Counted from the first letter of the stretch, positions 43,263-53,201 are shown. The stretch: DNA of 64,000 nt from Asaia bogorensis (GCA_943333505.2 CALQTN020000005.1:49118-113117); one strand, 5' to 3'. Made by a program: numbers and translations. Notes: generated from the sequence alone by a model not told the origin.

Positions 43263-44111
43263 ATGCAAATAGCGAGGGCGACGGACTTACCTGTGGTAAT
43301 CAAGCCAAGTACCCCAATCCGGCCTGCCGCTGCGCGGCCCGCGCGGAAGACGATGGCCGCCCCGGAACAGCTGCGGGTGTTGTTGGTCGAGGATATTCCA
43401 ACGGTTGCCGCCACCATGAAGGCGGCCTTGCTGCAGGCAGGTATGGATGTCGAGGCGGTGATCACCGGCGCCGAGGCGTTGGCGGCCAAAGATCGCTATC
43501 GGCCCGATATTGCGCTGGTTGACCTCGATCTGCCTGACATGAATGGCATTACCCTGGTCGAAGCCTTCGCCCGCGATGGCGATCTCGGCGTTATTGTGGT
43601 GACCGCCAATGACGAAATTGGCATGCGGGTTGCGGGGCTCGACACTGGGGCGGATGACTATCTAGTGAAACCGGTTCCGGCCCGTGAACTGGTTGCCCGC
43701 ATCCAAGCGGTGCATCGGCGCATGAGCAAGCCGCCGGCGGCGCGGCGGCTGCGGATATTCGTCGATCATACCCAACGTGTGCTGATCGGCACGGCAGGGG
43801 CGCGGACGCCGTTGACCGAAGCCGAACTGGCGGCTCTGGATACGCTGTTGGAAGCCAACGGTGCCAGCGTGTCGCGGGATTGGCTGAGTAAAGTTGCCTT
43901 GAAGCGGCCGCTGCATGCGGAAGATCGCGCGGTTGATCAGCTGGTGATGAAGCTGCGCCGCAAGCTGACCGAGCATGGTGCGTCGGCGCGGGTTATTTTG
44001 TCGGCGCGCCGGCAGGGCTATGTGATTGCCGATCCCAGCCTGTTCCGGGTGTTGCCGGCGTTGGTGCCGGCAGATGCCGGGGTCGAGGACGACGACGCGG
44101 TGGAGAGTTGA
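43263..44111 (+). CDS. Orphan OmpR-family response regulator
   Basis: 282 residues from ATG 43263; ATG 43353 (GGAAG upstream) would remove a 30-residue non-conserved N-terminus and is equally plausible. Receiver: LRVLLVEDIPTVAATMKAAL, phosphorylation Asp in DIALVDLDLPDMNG, Thr in VVTAND, Lys in YLVKPVPA. The C-terminal DNA-binding domain is a diverged winged helix with AEDRAVDQLVMKLRRKL and ILSARRQGYVI. No kinase gene is adjacent. It diverges from ffh and ends before a palindromic repeat. Confidence 0.85.
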   Translation: MQIARATDLPVVIKPSTPIRPAAARPARKTMAAPEQLRVLLVEDIPTVAATMKAALLQAGMDVEAVITGAEALAAKDRYRPDIALVDLDLPDMNGITLVEAFARDGDLGVIVVTANDEIGMRVAGLDTGADDYLVKPVPARELVARIQAVHRRMSKPPAARRLRIFVDHTQRVLIGTAGARTPLTEAELAALDTLLEANGASVSRDWLSKVALKRPLHAEDRAVDQLVMKLRRKLTEHGASARVILSARRQGYVIADPSLFRVLPALVPADAGVEDDDAVES

Positions 44112-44152
44112 GCTGGAGCGTGATTGGTTGCAATTGAATCAGCAGACACGCC

Positions 44153-44220
44153 CTAGAGTCTTGTTTTAACGATCATCTTTATCCGTCCAATCGAAGCCGA
44201 TTGGACGGATAAAGATGATC
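44153..44220. repeat. Composite palindromic repeat, copy 2
   Basis: CTAGAGTCTTGTTTTAAC is followed by a perfect hairpin at 44171-44220: 23-bp arms beginning GATCATCTTTATCCG and a 4-base AAGC loop. It is the inverted-orientation partner of 19875-19939. Its last bases plus TA give the TAG stop of the SDR gene. Just before it (44114-44152) is GAGCGTGATT..AATCA..CACGCC, related to the repeat family at 55365-55487. Confidence 0.8.
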
Positions 44221-45020
44221 TAAGCCCGCGCCGCCGTCACTCCACCATCCACCACGATCTCGGTCGCGGTGATGTACTTGGCCTCGTCGGATGCGAGGAA
44301 CAATACCGCGTGGGCGACATCCCAGGCGTCGCCCATCTTGCCAAGCGGCACTTTGGCATTGCGCTCGGCGATCAGCTTTTCGGCATCGTTGCCGCCGATC
44401 TGGCGCACCAGCCGGGCTTCGACCAAAGGCGTGTGCATCAGGCCGGGAACCACGGTGTTGCAGCGAATGCCTTTTTTGGCGTTCGACATGGCGATGGATT
44501 TCGACATGCGGATGACACCGGCCTTGCTTGCGGCATAGGCGATATAGTCGCGGCCCAACTGGTCACGGATGCCGGCAACGGATGCGACATTGACCACCAC
44601 GCCCGCGCCTTGCGCCTGCATGATCGGCAGAATGTGCTTGCAGGCGAGGAAGACGGTTTTGAGGTTGAGGTCCATCTGCATGTCCCACACCGCTTCATCC
44701 ATGCTGACCGGATCACCAGGGGCCGATCCGCCGACATTATTGACCAGGATGTCGATGCGGCCGAAGCGGGCCATGCAGGCTTTTACCGCTTCGGCGACCG
44801 CGTCGCTGTCAGTGCCGTCGCAGCGCTGGACGGCGCAGATGCCGCCTTCGGACGCAATGGTGGCCGCAGTGGTATCGGCGGCGGCCGGGTTGATGTCGGT
44901 GCCGAAGATGGTCGCACCCTGGCGGGCGAACAGCGTCGCGGTGGCGCGGCCATTACCCCAGCCTTCGCCCACTGAGCCGATGCCGGTGATGAAGGCGATT
45001 TTGGTGTCGAGACGCAGCAT
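44220..45020 (-). CDS. Short-chain dehydrogenase/reductase
   Basis: 266 residues of the classical SDR fold: IAFITGIGSVGEGWGNGRATATLFARQ (cofactor loop, slightly longer than usual), ILVNNVGG, VVNVASVAG, and YAASKAGVIRMSKSIA with the Tyr-x3-Lys pair; TATEIVVDGGVTAARA closes it. NAD rather than NADP is likely because an Asp follows the second strand (GTDIN). Substrate unknown. The stop is provided by the palindromic repeat. No operon partner on the same strand. Confidence 0.88.
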   Translation of the reverse strand: MLRLDTKIAFITGIGSVGEGWGNGRATATLFARQGATIFGTDINPAAADTTAATIASEGGICAVQRCDGTDSDAVAEAVKACMARFGRIDILVNNVGGSAPGDPVSMDEAVWDMQMDLNLKTVFLACKHILPIMQAQGAGVVVNVASVAGIRDQLGRDYIAYAASKAGVIRMSKSIAMSNAKKGIRCNTVVPGLMHTPLVEARLVRQIGGNDAEKLIAERNAKVPLGKMGDAWDVAHAVLFLASDEAKYITATEIVVDGGVTAARA

Positions 45021-45107
45021 GGTCGGTGACCCTCCGAAATTCGTTGCACCGGATTAGACTGACTCGGCGGTTTTTGCGAGGCCGTCGCCCGTGGTAAGCG
45101 GCTAGGC

Positions 45108-45323
45108 ATGATCGATACACATAGCGCCGCCGCCTTTCACCCGCACGAAGTCCTGGCCGAGGCCCTGCTCGCCCGGCTCGACCCGCCCGGCACGGATGGG
45201 TCGCATGACCTGTCCCATATTCTGCAGGTCTGGCGCAACGCGGCCGCGATTGCGGCGACGGAACCGGGCTGCGACGTGGAATTGCTGCTGGCGGCGGCGC
45301 GGCTCGGGGAGATTGAGGCGTAG
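45108..45323 (+). pseudogene. Truncated HD-domain phosphohydrolase
   Basis: 71 codons starting at ATG 45108. DGSHDLSHILQVWRNAAAIA and CDVELLLAAARLGEIEA match the first part of YedJ-like HD phosphohydrolases, including the first His of HD motif region, but the frame ends exactly where the catalytic LHD should come. About two thirds of the protein is missing. A truncated gene is the best explanation; a functional small protein is unlikely. Confidence 0.6.
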
Positions 45324-45390
45324 GAGATCTGGGCACATGAAGTGAAGTTAAAAATAATGACAAATAACGGCGCGTATGTTAGTAACGTGA

Positions 45391-45900
45391 ATGTTCAGTT
45401 TTTCCGGCATCCTCTCTGACCTGCAAGCCGCGATCGCGGCGCGGGCGGCGCGTGATCGGGCGCTGACAGTGGTGCTGGTGGCGGTGTGGGGGCGGATTGC
45501 GCGGATGCGACAGCGGTTGGAACGGCTGGTGGCATTGTGGCGCGCCGGGCAGTTACCTGCGCCGCGTCCGCCGCGCATCAAACAATCGGCGCCATCGCGC
45601 ACGCGACCGGGCTATCCCACCGCCAAGGCCTGGCTGTTGCGCAGGATGGGGTATGAGGTTGCGGCCTATGGCTCCCAGTTACGGCATTTGCTGACGGATC
45701 AGGAATGCGTGGCGTTCCTGGCGGCGGTGCCGCAGGCCGGGCGCATTCTCCGGCCGTTACTGGGGATGCTGATCGGTGATCCGTTGCCGGAAGTGGTGCG
45801 CAAAGCGCCGAAGCCGGTGTGGGTGATGCGCGACGATGCTAGTGGGACGGAGGCCTTGGCTGGAGCGGCGCCGCGGGGGCTGATTTTTTTAGGCGGATGA
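45391..45900 (+). CDS. Hypothetical protein of a lineage-restricted family
   Basis: 169 residues. An amphipathic, Ala/Arg-rich N-terminal helix region is followed by a Pro-rich linker (APRPPRIKQSAPSRTRPGYPT) and a compact C-terminal part with RRMGYEVAAYGSQLRHLLTD and AAVPQAGRILRPL. From memory, small multicopy proteins with this end occur in Acetobacteraceae; no function is known to me. No ribosome site is obvious at ATG 45391. It stands alone between a truncated HD gene and a convergent ABC transporter gene. Confidence 0.55.
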   Translation: MFSFSGILSDLQAAIAARAARDRALTVVLVAVWGRIARMRQRLERLVALWRAGQLPAPRPPRIKQSAPSRTRPGYPTAKAWLLRRMGYEVAAYGSQLRHLLTDQECVAFLAAVPQAGRILRPLLGMLIGDPLPEVVRKAPKPVWVMRDDASGTEALAGAAPRGLIFLGG

Positions 45901-45994
45901 GTTGCGCGGTATTTTTGCGCCCTAATAGTTGCGATATCGTAATTAAATGGATGGCTTCAGCACCCTCGTCCGAGGCGCTGCGCGAGGAAAGGCT

Positions 45995-47308
45995 TTACTG
46001 GCCGACATCAATATCATCGAGGCTGAACTGGTCGCTTTCATCGTCGTAGCTGAACAATTCCGCATAGCGCCCCCAGCCAATGACGGCATCGAGGGTTTCC
46101 TCGGCGTAATCGGGCGACATGTGGTCTTCGAGTTCGTCGCGGAAGCGCAAGGCCGGGGCGCGGTGGTTCCAGCGTTCATCCAGGGTGCGGCGGATGGCGG
46201 CGATCAGCGGCACCTGGGCGCGCAAAATGGCGGCGAACATGATTTTACGGGCGTCGGTATCGGCATCGACGAAGGCGCGGGCGGCATCGAGCAGGCGGAT
46301 ATCGCCTTCTTCCAGCACCGCGAATTGCAGCAGATGCAGCACTTCGCCCAGCGGGAACAGCTCATCGAGTTCCATTTGCAGATCATCGGCGAGCGCGGGG
46401 AGATCCGCCCGTCCGCCATAGGGCGCGGCGACCAGGGTTTCCATCAGGCCGGCGAGCAGATTGGTGTTGACCGGGTGAAGGCGGGTGGCAAAGCCGGCGG
46501 CGGCAGCCTGGGATGCGATGGCTGGCGGCGGGGTTGGGGCGCGGCGGGTCATCAGGGCGTAAATGTCATCGACCATCTGGCGGAAGGCCGGATCGTGGCG
46601 GTTGCGCGGATGGGCGAAGGGGACCTTGATTTCGCTGGCGACCCGGCCGGGGTTGGAGGCGAAAACCAGGATGCGGTCGCACATCAGCACCGCTTCCTCG
46701 ATATTATGGGTCACCATCAGGATCGATTTGATCGGGAGCTTTTTTTCCATCCACAGATCGATCAGATCGGTGCGCAGAGTTTCCGCGGTCAGCACGTCGA
46801 GCGCGCTGAACGGTTCGTCCATCAGCAGCAATTCGGGTTGGACCACCAGCGCGCGGGCGAGGCCAACGCGTTGGCGCATGCCGCCGGACAATTCCTTGGG
46901 GAAGGCGCTTTCGAAGCCGCCAAGGCCGATGAGGTCAATCGCCGCCTCGGCGCGGTCGGCGCGTTCGGCGCGGCCAATGCCGAGGGCTTCGAGGCCGAGT
47001 TCGACGTTTTCTTCGACGGTGAGCCAGGGGAACAGGGCGAAGGACTGGAACACCATGGCGATGCCGGGGGCGGGGCCGGTCATCGGCTTGCCACGCCAGT
47101 GGACATCGCCCGATGTCGGGGTGAGCAGGCCGGCGACAATGCGCAGCAGGGTGGATTTGCCAGAACCCGACCGGCCGAGCAGGCCAACGATTTCGCCCTC
47201 GGCAAGGGTGAGATCGACGTTGTCGAGCACCACCAGATCGGCGTTGCTGTCCTTGTGATAGGCCTGCCGGCAGTTGCGGATTTCGACGAGGTTGGTGGTG
47301 GCGACCAT
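45995..47308 (-). CDS. NitT/TauT-type ABC transporter ATP-binding protein with C-terminal AAA-associated domain
   Basis: 437 residues. ABC domain (~1-260): Walker A GLLGRSGSGKSTLL, Q loop VFQSFALFPWLTV, signature LSGGMRQRVGLARAL, Walker B LLLMDEPFSALD and the His switch MVTHNIEEA. The last ~170 residues are an AAA-associated/regulatory domain with EEGDIRLLDAARAFVDADTDARK and HMSPDYAEETLDAVIGWGRYAELF. It powers the adjacent double permease, 12 bases downstream in gene order. Substrate class by family: nitrate, sulfonates or similar anions. Confidence 0.9.
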   Translation of the reverse strand: MVATTNLVEIRNCRQAYHKDSNADLVVLDNVDLTLAEGEIVGLLGRSGSGKSTLLRIVAGLLTPTSGDVHWRGKPMTGPAPGIAMVFQSFALFPWLTVEENVELGLEALGIGRAERADRAEAAIDLIGLGGFESAFPKELSGGMRQRVGLARALVVQPELLLMDEPFSALDVLTAETLRTDLIDLWMEKKLPIKSILMVTHNIEEAVLMCDRILVFASNPGRVASEIKVPFAHPRNRHDPAFRQMVDDIYALMTRRAPTPPPAIASQAAAAGFATRLHPVNTNLLAGLMETLVAAPYGGRADLPALADDLQMELDELFPLGEVLHLLQFAVLEEGDIRLLDAARAFVDADTDARKIMFAAILRAQVPLIAAIRRTLDERWNHRAPALRFRDELEDHMSPDYAEETLDAVIGWGRYAELFSYDDESDQFSLDDIDVGQ

Positions 47309-47320
47309 GCAGATCTTTCC

Positions 47321-49045
47321 TTACGTCATCGTCGCGCGGCGGCTGGTATGGGCGTAGATCGGGCGCCAGAAGAAGCGGTTCACCAGCACCACGAACAGCG
47401 ACATGACGGCCACGCCAAGCACGATCTGGTGGAAATTACCGCGCTCGGTGGCTTGGGCGATATAGGCGCCGAGGCCGTGGGCGGCGAGCCGGTCATTGCC
47501 CCAGACGGCCACTTCCGACACGATTGCCGCGTTCCACGATCCGCCGGACGCTGTGATGGCGCCGGTGACGTAGTAGGGCAAAATCCCTGGGAGCATGACG
47601 CGGCGCCACCACAGCCAGCCGCCGACCCGGAAGTTTTTGGCGGCCTCCTGCAAATCGCCGGGAAAGGCGGCCGCACCTGCGATCACATTGAACAGGATGT
47701 ACCATTGGGTTCCGAGCACCATCAGCGGGGTGAGGAAGATGTCGGGGTTCAACTTGAAGGCGACAATCACGATCACGAAGGGGGGGAACAGCAGATTGGC
47801 CGGGAACGCGGCAAGGAACTGCGCCACGGGCTGCACGCGTCGCGCCCAGGCCGGACGCAGGCCGAGCCATACCCCGATCGGCACCCAGATCAGCGAGGCC
47901 AGGGCCATCAGCACCATCACCCGGAGCAGCGTAATCAGGCCGAGCAGCAGGGTTTCCCCGACATCGCCCCAGGTCAGGTCAGCGGCGACATAGGTTGCGA
48001 CCGCCCAGATCGCATAAATGGCGGCGATACCGACAAGCAGGCCGAAGATCGCGTCGCCCAGGCGGGTAGGGGGCGTATCGCGTGCCGGGCGAAATTGCGG
48101 GAAGGCGATGCGCAGCCCGCCGAACCAGGTGAACGCGTCGCCGAGCGTGCCGCCCGCCACCCGGAGCACATGGGTGCGGCGGATCAGGCGCAGCATCCAC
48201 GGGTCTTCGACCTCGGCGCTCGCGGTGGTTTCAAAGCGGAATTTCGCCGACCAGGCAACCAGCGGGCGGAACAGCAACTGGTCATAGGCGAGGATGACCA
48301 GAAGCATGGTCAGAATCGCCCAGGCAATCGCACCGAGGTCCTTCTGGTCAAGCGCCATGGCCACGTAGGAGCCGATGCCGGGCAGCTTCCAGGTTGTATC
48401 GCCGAGGCTGATCGCTTCCGAGGCGACCACGAAAAACCAGCCGGCCGACATCGACAGCATGGTGTTCCAGACGAGGCCCGGCATGGCGAACGGCACTTCG
48501 AGGCGCCAGAAGCGCTGCCAGGCGGTGAGCCGAAAGCCCTTGCAGGCTTCATCGAGATCGCCCGGCACGGTGGTCAGCGACTGATAGAAGCTGAATGCCA
48601 TGTTCCAGGCCTGGCTGGTGAAGATTGCGAATATCGCCGCGAGTTCCAACCCCATCACCTGGCCGGGGAACAGGCCCATGAAAAACGCAATGGTGAAGGT
48701 GAGGAAGCCGAGCACCGGCACGGACTGCAAAATGTCGAGGATCGGCACCATGATCAGCCCGGCGCGCCGGCTTTTGGCGGCGAGGGGGGCGTAGGTGAAG
48801 GTGAACAGCAAGGATGCCGCCAGGGCCGCGAACATCCGCAAGGTGGTGCGCAGCGCGTAATCCGGCAGCGCCCAAGGGTCGAGGGTGATGGCGCTGGTTT
48901 CGAGCGCCGAAAGCGGCACCAACGTGCCGCGCGCCGAATGCGACAGCGCGACGAGGCCGCCGAACACGCAAAGTACCGCCGCAATATCCCAGATATTCAG
49001 CAGACGGCGCCTGCCGAGGGCTGCTGGTAGAATGCTTCGTGCCAT
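47321..49045 (-). CDS. Fused ABC transporter permease with two BPD-type domains
   Basis: 574 residues made of two permease halves. Half one (~1-270) has an EAA-like loop GDLDEACKGFRLTAWQRF; half two (~315-570) has the matching GDLQEAAKNFRVGGWLWWRRV. The duplication means one polypeptide replaces a permease homodimer. Both are of the NitT/TauT/SsuC group. It is co-transcribed with the ATPase, but no periplasmic binding protein gene is nearby. The minus-strand start has 71 bp from dut. Confidence 0.88.
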   Translation of the reverse strand: MARSILPAALGRRRLLNIWDIAAVLCVFGGLVALSHSARGTLVPLSALETSAITLDPWALPDYALRTTLRMFAALAASLLFTFTYAPLAAKSRRAGLIMVPILDILQSVPVLGFLTFTIAFFMGLFPGQVMGLELAAIFAIFTSQAWNMAFSFYQSLTTVPGDLDEACKGFRLTAWQRFWRLEVPFAMPGLVWNTMLSMSAGWFFVVASEAISLGDTTWKLPGIGSYVAMALDQKDLGAIAWAILTMLLVILAYDQLLFRPLVAWSAKFRFETTASAEVEDPWMLRLIRRTHVLRVAGGTLGDAFTWFGGLRIAFPQFRPARDTPPTRLGDAIFGLLVGIAAIYAIWAVATYVAADLTWGDVGETLLLGLITLLRVMVLMALASLIWVPIGVWLGLRPAWARRVQPVAQFLAAFPANLLFPPFVIVIVAFKLNPDIFLTPLMVLGTQWYILFNVIAGAAAFPGDLQEAAKNFRVGGWLWWRRVMLPGILPYYVTGAITASGGSWNAAIVSEVAVWGNDRLAAHGLGAYIAQATERGNFHQIVLGVAVMSLFVVLVNRFFWRPIYAHTSRRATMT

Positions 49046-49116
49046 CGGCCAACCTAAACGACGGGGAATGGCGGCCTGTAACCCAGGCTGCCCCGGCTGT
49101 CACCCCGCCAAGTATG

Positions 49117-49596
49117 TCAGGCTTGTGACATTTTGGGACTATCGGGTTGCGCAGTGCCGGTACTGCCGAAGCCGCCCTCGCCCCGCGCCGTCTCATCAAG
49201 GGTCACGACTTCGGACCATATTGCGCGGACCACTGGTGCGAGAACTGCCTGGGCGATGCGCATGCCGCGTTCGACGGTGAAGGCTTCGGTCCCGGCATTC
49301 ATCACGATGACCTGCAACTCGCCGCGGTAGTCTTCGTCCACGGTGCCGGGGCTGTTGGGCAGGACAATGCCGTTTTTGAGGGCGAGGCCTGATCTTGGGC
49401 GGATTTGCAGTTCGTAGCCTTGGGGCAGGGCGATTTTCAGGCCGGTCGGGATCAGCATCCGTGCGCCGGGTGGGATGGTGATGGGGGAGGTGACGGCGGC
49501 GAGCAAATCCATCCCGGCGGCACCGGCGGTTGCGTAGGCCGGGAGCGCGAGACCGTCGGAGTGCGGCAGGCGTTGGACCTGGATTGTCTGGGTCAT
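49117..49596 (-). CDS. dut: dUTP diphosphatase
   Basis: 159 residues. All five trimeric dUTPase motifs are seen: [40 protein letters not shown] and the C-terminal P-loop-like [10 protein letters not shown]. It removes dUTP and makes dUMP for thymidylate. It overlaps coaBC by 4 bases (ATGA) in the conserved coaBC-dut order. Confidence 0.96.
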   Translation of the reverse strand: MTQTIQVQRLPHSDGLALPAYATAGAAGMDLLAAVTSPITIPPGARMLIPTGLKIALPQGYELQIRPRSGLALKNGIVLPNSPGTVDEDYRGELQVIVMNAGTEAFTVERGMRIAQAVLAPVVRAIWSEVVTLDETARGEGGFGSTGTAQPDSPKMSQA

Positions 49597-50783
49597 GCCA
49601 GGGCTTCCGCGATGCGTTGGGCGATGCGCTGGGCGACCTCGTCTTTGCCAAGGCGGGGCCAGGGTTCGATGCCGGCCTCGGTAATCAGTTGGACCTCGTT
49701 CTCGGTGCCGCCCATGATGCCGGTAGCGGGCGAGACGTCATTGGCGACGATCCAGTCGCAGCCCTTGCGGCGGCGCTTGTCCTGGGCGTTGGCGATCAGG
49801 TCGTTGGTTTCGGCGGCGAAGCCAACCACAAGGCGCGGGCGGGCGGGGCCGGCGGTGGAGATCGTTGCCAAAATATCGGGGTTGGGCACAAGTTCGAGGG
49901 CGGGGGGCGCGCCGCCCGGGGTTTTCTTGAGCTTGCGCTCCCCGGCATTGGCGACGCGCCAATCGGCGACGGCGGCGGCGAAGATCGCGGCATCGGCTGG
50001 GAGGGCTGCCTGGCAGGCGGCAAGCATCTCGGCGGCAGTTTCGACGCGGCGGACTGTCACCCCTGGCGGAAATGGCAGCGACACCGGGCCGCTGACCAGG
50101 GTGACGCGCGCGCCGAGGGCGGCGAGGGCCGCAGCGATCGCGTTGCCCTGCCGCCCGCTACTGCGATTGGCGATGTAGCGCACCGGATCGATCGGTTCAT
50201 GGGTTGGGCCGGAGGTGACCAGCACATGCTTGCCGGCAAGCGGCTTGGGCGCCGTGAGAGCGGCCTCAATCGCCGCGAAGATCGCGGGCGGTTCGGCAAG
50301 TCGGCCGGGACCGAATTCATTGCAGGCCATTGCACCGTCATCCGGGCCAATCGCGCCGATGCCGCGCCCGGCAAGGGTTGCCATGTTGGCCTGGGTCGCG
50401 GCATGGAGCCACATCCGCACGTTCATCGCCGGCGCCACCAATACCGGCTTATCAGTGGCGAGCATCACGGTCGACGCCAGATCATCGGCAATCCCGGCCG
50501 CCATCTTGGCGAGGAAATTGGCTGTTGCCGGCGCCACCACCACCAGATCGGCGGCGCGCGACAACTGGATATGGCCCATCTCGCTTTCATCGGTCAGCGA
50601 GAATAATTCGCCATAGACCTTGTTTTCGCTCACCGCCTGGAGGCTGAGCGGGGTGACGAACGCGGTGGCTGATTTGGTCAGCACGCAGGTCACCGCGTAG
50701 CCGCCCTTGCGCAACAGGCGGACGAGTTCGATCGCCTTGAAGGCAGCGATCCCGCCGGTGATAACGAGCAGGACGCGCTTCAT
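49593..50783 (-). CDS. coaBC: Bifunctional phosphopantothenoylcysteine decarboxylase/synthetase CoaBC
   Basis: 396 residues from ATG 50783, overlapping the ubiE stop. CoaC half: [21 protein letters not shown], active His in [21 protein letters not shown] and Cys-bearing [13 protein letters not shown]. CoaB half: [32 protein letters not shown] and KLKKTPGG. It performs two steps of coenzyme A synthesis. The usual alphaproteobacterial neighbour ubiB is absent between it and ubiE. Confidence 0.95.
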   Translation of the reverse strand: MKRVLLVITGGIAAFKAIELVRLLRKGGYAVTCVLTKSATAFVTPLSLQAVSENKVYGELFSLTDESEMGHIQLSRAADLVVVAPATANFLAKMAAGIADDLASTVMLATDKPVLVAPAMNVRMWLHAATQANMATLAGRGIGAIGPDDGAMACNEFGPGRLAEPPAIFAAIEAALTAPKPLAGKHVLVTSGPTHEPIDPVRYIANRSSGRQGNAIAAALAALGARVTLVSGPVSLPFPPGVTVRRVETAAEMLAACQAALPADAAIFAAAVADWRVANAGERKLKKTPGGAPPALELVPNPDILATISTAGPARPRLVVGFAAETNDLIANAQDKRRRKGCDWIVANDVSPATGIMGGTENEVQLITEAGIEPWPRLGKDEVAQRIAQRIAEALA

Positions 50784-51523
50784 AGCCGCCACCCGCTATG
50801 GATGGCAGCGATGCCGCCCGACAGGTTCTGCACCTTGATCCGGGTGAAGCCGGCGGTCTGGAACATCGCGGCGAGACTGTCCTGATTTGGGAACATCCGA
50901 ATGCTTTCGGCGAGATACTGATAGCTGTCGGCATCGCCCGCGATGGCCTGGCCGAGGCGCGGCAGCACTTTGAACGACCACGCATCGTAGATCGGCGCGA
51001 GGGCTGCGACCCGCACGGTGGAAAATTCCAGGCAGAAGAACCGCCCGCCCGGCTTCAGAACCCGCCGCGCTTCGGCCAGCACCGCTGCCTTGTCGGTGCA
51101 GTTGCGCAGGCCGAATGCCATGGTGACATTGTCCACCGACCGATCCGGTAATGGCAACGCCTCGGCATCGGCGACCAGGAAGCTGATCCCGTCCACCAAC
51201 CCGCGATTGATTGCCCGGTCGCGTCCGACACCCAGCATGGCTTCGTTGATGTCGGAAAGGATTGCTCGGCCGCCGCCCTTTTCCCGCCAGCCAAAGCTGA
51301 TATCGCCGGTGCCGCCAGCCAGATCGAGCAGGGTTTTATGCGGCCTCGGGTCGAGTGCGGTGAGGAAGACCTGCTTCCAGAGGCGGTGAATGCCGAGCGA
51401 CATCAGATCGTTCATCAGGTCGTAGCGCGGCGCCACGCTGTCGAAGACCGCTCGCACCAGGGGTTTCTTGGCAGCCCGGTCAACCTCGCGGAAGCCGAAA
51501 TCGATCGATGGGTTGTCGCTCAT
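50780..51523 (-). CDS. ubiE: Demethylmenaquinone/ubiquinone methyltransferase UbiE
   Basis: 247 residues. Methyltransferase motifs: [30 protein letters not shown] (SAM binding), [22 protein letters not shown] and [10 protein letters not shown]. It C-methylates the quinone ring in ubiquinone synthesis (and menaquinone if present). Upstream it diverges from mutM with a short gap; downstream it overlaps coaBC. Confidence 0.95.
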   Translation of the reverse strand: MSDNPSIDFGFREVDRAAKKPLVRAVFDSVAPRYDLMNDLMSLGIHRLWKQVFLTALDPRPHKTLLDLAGGTGDISFGWREKGGGRAILSDINEAMLGVGRDRAINRGLVDGISFLVADAEALPLPDRSVDNVTMAFGLRNCTDKAAVLAEARRVLKPGGRFFCLEFSTVRVAALAPIYDAWSFKVLPRLGQAIAGDADSYQYLAESIRMFPNQDSLAAMFQTAGFTRIKVQNLSGGIAAIHSGWRL

Positions 51524-51551
51524 GGGTGTCGTCTATAGCGTGAAGCGCATC

Positions 51552-52391
51552 ATGCCGGAACTCCCCGAAGTCGAAACTGTGATGCGCGGACTGGCGACGG
51601 TGCTGGAGGGGCGCACTATTGCGCGGGCAGCCGTGCATCGCCCCAATCTACGCTTTCCGTTTCCGCCCGATCTTGCCCGCCGCCTCACCGGGGCGGTGAT
51701 CATCGGGTTCCGCCGCCGGGCCAAATATATTCTGATGCGGCTTGATGGCGGTGACAGCATGTTGCTGCATCTCGGCATGTCGGGGCGCATGCTGATCCGC
51801 CCGGCTGGGTCAAACGCAACCCCACTGCACGAGCATATGACGATCGAGACGACCGACGGCACTGTGGTCGGCTTTGTCGATCCGCGCCGGTTTGGTGCCG
51901 TTGATCTGGTGGTGACCGCCGCGGAAGACCAGCATCGCCTGCTGGCGGGTTTGGGGCCGGAACCGCTGGGCCGTGACTTCACTGCCAAAATTCTTGCAGC
52001 GGCCCTGGCCGGACGGCATACTCCGATCAAGGCAGCGCTGCTCGATCAGACCAAAATTGCCGGTCTCGGTAATATCTATGTCTGTGAAGCGCTGTTCCGC
52101 GCCGGCATCGCCCCTACAAGGGAGGCGCTGGCGGTTACGCAGGCCGAAATCAAACGGCTGGTGGTGGAGATCAAGGCCACCCTGACCGAAGCTGTCGCGG
52201 CGGGCGGATCGAGCTTACGCGATTATGTCCAGCCCGATGGTGAACTCGGGTATTTTCAGAAGGCATGGAAAGTCTATGGGCGTGAGGGCCAACAATGTCC
52301 TGACTGCCCCGGCGGCCCCGCCTGCACAGGCGTTGCCCGCATCGTGCAGTCGGGCCGGTCGAGCTTCTATTGCCCGCACACCCAGCGCTAG
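51552..52391 (+). CDS. mutM: Formamidopyrimidine-DNA glycosylase (zinc finger lacks last Cys)
   Basis: 279 residues; the ATG at 51552 gives the essential PELPEVET N-terminus, whose Pro is the catalytic base after Met removal. Other motifs: [54 protein letters not shown] and the C-terminal QSGRSSFYC. The zinc finger normally ends FYC-x2-C; here it reads FYCPHTQR, so the fourth Cys is Thr. A neighbouring Cys (GGPACTG) or His may substitute. It repairs 8-oxoguanine and FaPy lesions. Confidence 0.94.
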   Translation: MPELPEVETVMRGLATVLEGRTIARAAVHRPNLRFPFPPDLARRLTGAVIIGFRRRAKYILMRLDGGDSMLLHLGMSGRMLIRPAGSNATPLHEHMTIETTDGTVVGFVDPRRFGAVDLVVTAAEDQHRLLAGLGPEPLGRDFTAKILAAALAGRHTPIKAALLDQTKIAGLGNIYVCEALFRAGIAPTREALAVTQAEIKRLVVEIKATLTEAVAAGGSSLRDYVQPDGELGYFQKAWKVYGREGQQCPDCPGGPACTGVARIVQSGRSSFYCPHTQR

Positions 52392-52424
52392 TTAGAACAC
52401 GCCAAAATGATCGGAGACGTCCTG

Positions 52425-53201
52425 ATGTCCGCACCCGAGATGATTATCGTCGAGACCCATGGTGCCGTTGGGCTGATCCGCCTGAACCGGCCCAAGGCGT
52501 TGAATGCGCTGTGCGACCAGTTGATGCGCGAACTCGGCAGCCAGCTGCTGGCATTCGATGCTGATCCTGCGATCGGCGCCATCGTTCTTACCGGCAGCGA
52601 CCGAGCATTTGCGGCCGGCGCCGACATCAAGGAAATGCTCGGGCGCACGTACCCGGACGTCTACCAGAATGATTTCATTGGCAAGCACTGGGAGACCGTG
52701 TTGCAGGTGAAAAAGCCGGTGATCGCGGCCGTTGCCGGCTTCGCGCTCGGCGGCGGGTGCGAACTCGCGATGATGTGCGATTTTATCGTTGCCGCCGACA
52801 CTGCCAAGTTCGGCCAGCCCGAGATCAACCTTGGCGTCATGCCCGGTGCTGGCGGCACGCAACGCCTGACGCGCGCGGTCGGCAAGTCGAAGGCCATGGA
52901 CATGATCCTGACCGCACGGATGATGGATGCGTCGGAGGCCGAGCGTGCCAACCTGGTATCCAGGGTTTTCCCGGCTGAATCCCTGATCGAGGAAGCGATT
53001 AAGATTGCGACCGGCCTGGCCAATCTATCGCCGATTGCGGTCGCGATGGCCAAGGAAACCGTGAACCGCGCCTTTGAGGTGAACCTGAACGAAGGCGTGC
53101 GCTTCGAACGCCGCCTGTTCCTGTCGATGTTCGGCACCCCAGACCAGCAGGAGGGCATGTCCGCCTTCGCCGAGAAGCGCAAGCCAGCCTTCAAAAAATA
53201 G
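52425..53201 (+). CDS. Enoyl-CoA hydratase
   Basis: 258 residues from ATG 52425 with GGAG 8 bases upstream. Crotonase motifs: [30 protein letters not shown] (oxyanion hole), [16 protein letters not shown] and [19 protein letters not shown] with both catalytic Glu residues, typical of FadB-like or short-chain (EchA) hydratases. It adds water to trans-2-enoyl-CoA. Located in the usual alphaproteobacterial position between mutM and rpsT. Confidence 0.93.
   Translation: MSAPEMIIVETHGAVGLIRLNRPKALNALCDQLMRELGSQLLAFDADPAIGAIVLTGSDRAFAAGADIKEMLGRTYPDVYQNDFIGKHWETVLQVKKPVIAAVAGFALGGGCELAMMCDFIVAADTAKFGQPEINLGVMPGAGGTQRLTRAVGKSKAMDMILTARMMDASEAERANLVSRVFPAESLIEEAIKIATGLANLSPIAVAMAKETVNRAFEVNLNEGVRFERRLFLSMFGTPDQQEGMSAFAEKRKPAFKK

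Noticed and set aside
45947..49030. A 1027-codon open frame on the plus strand opposite the ABC transporter genes
   Set aside because: Composition is typical of an antisense frame in GC-rich DNA (Gly/His/Gln-rich), while the minus strand has two textbook ABC proteins.
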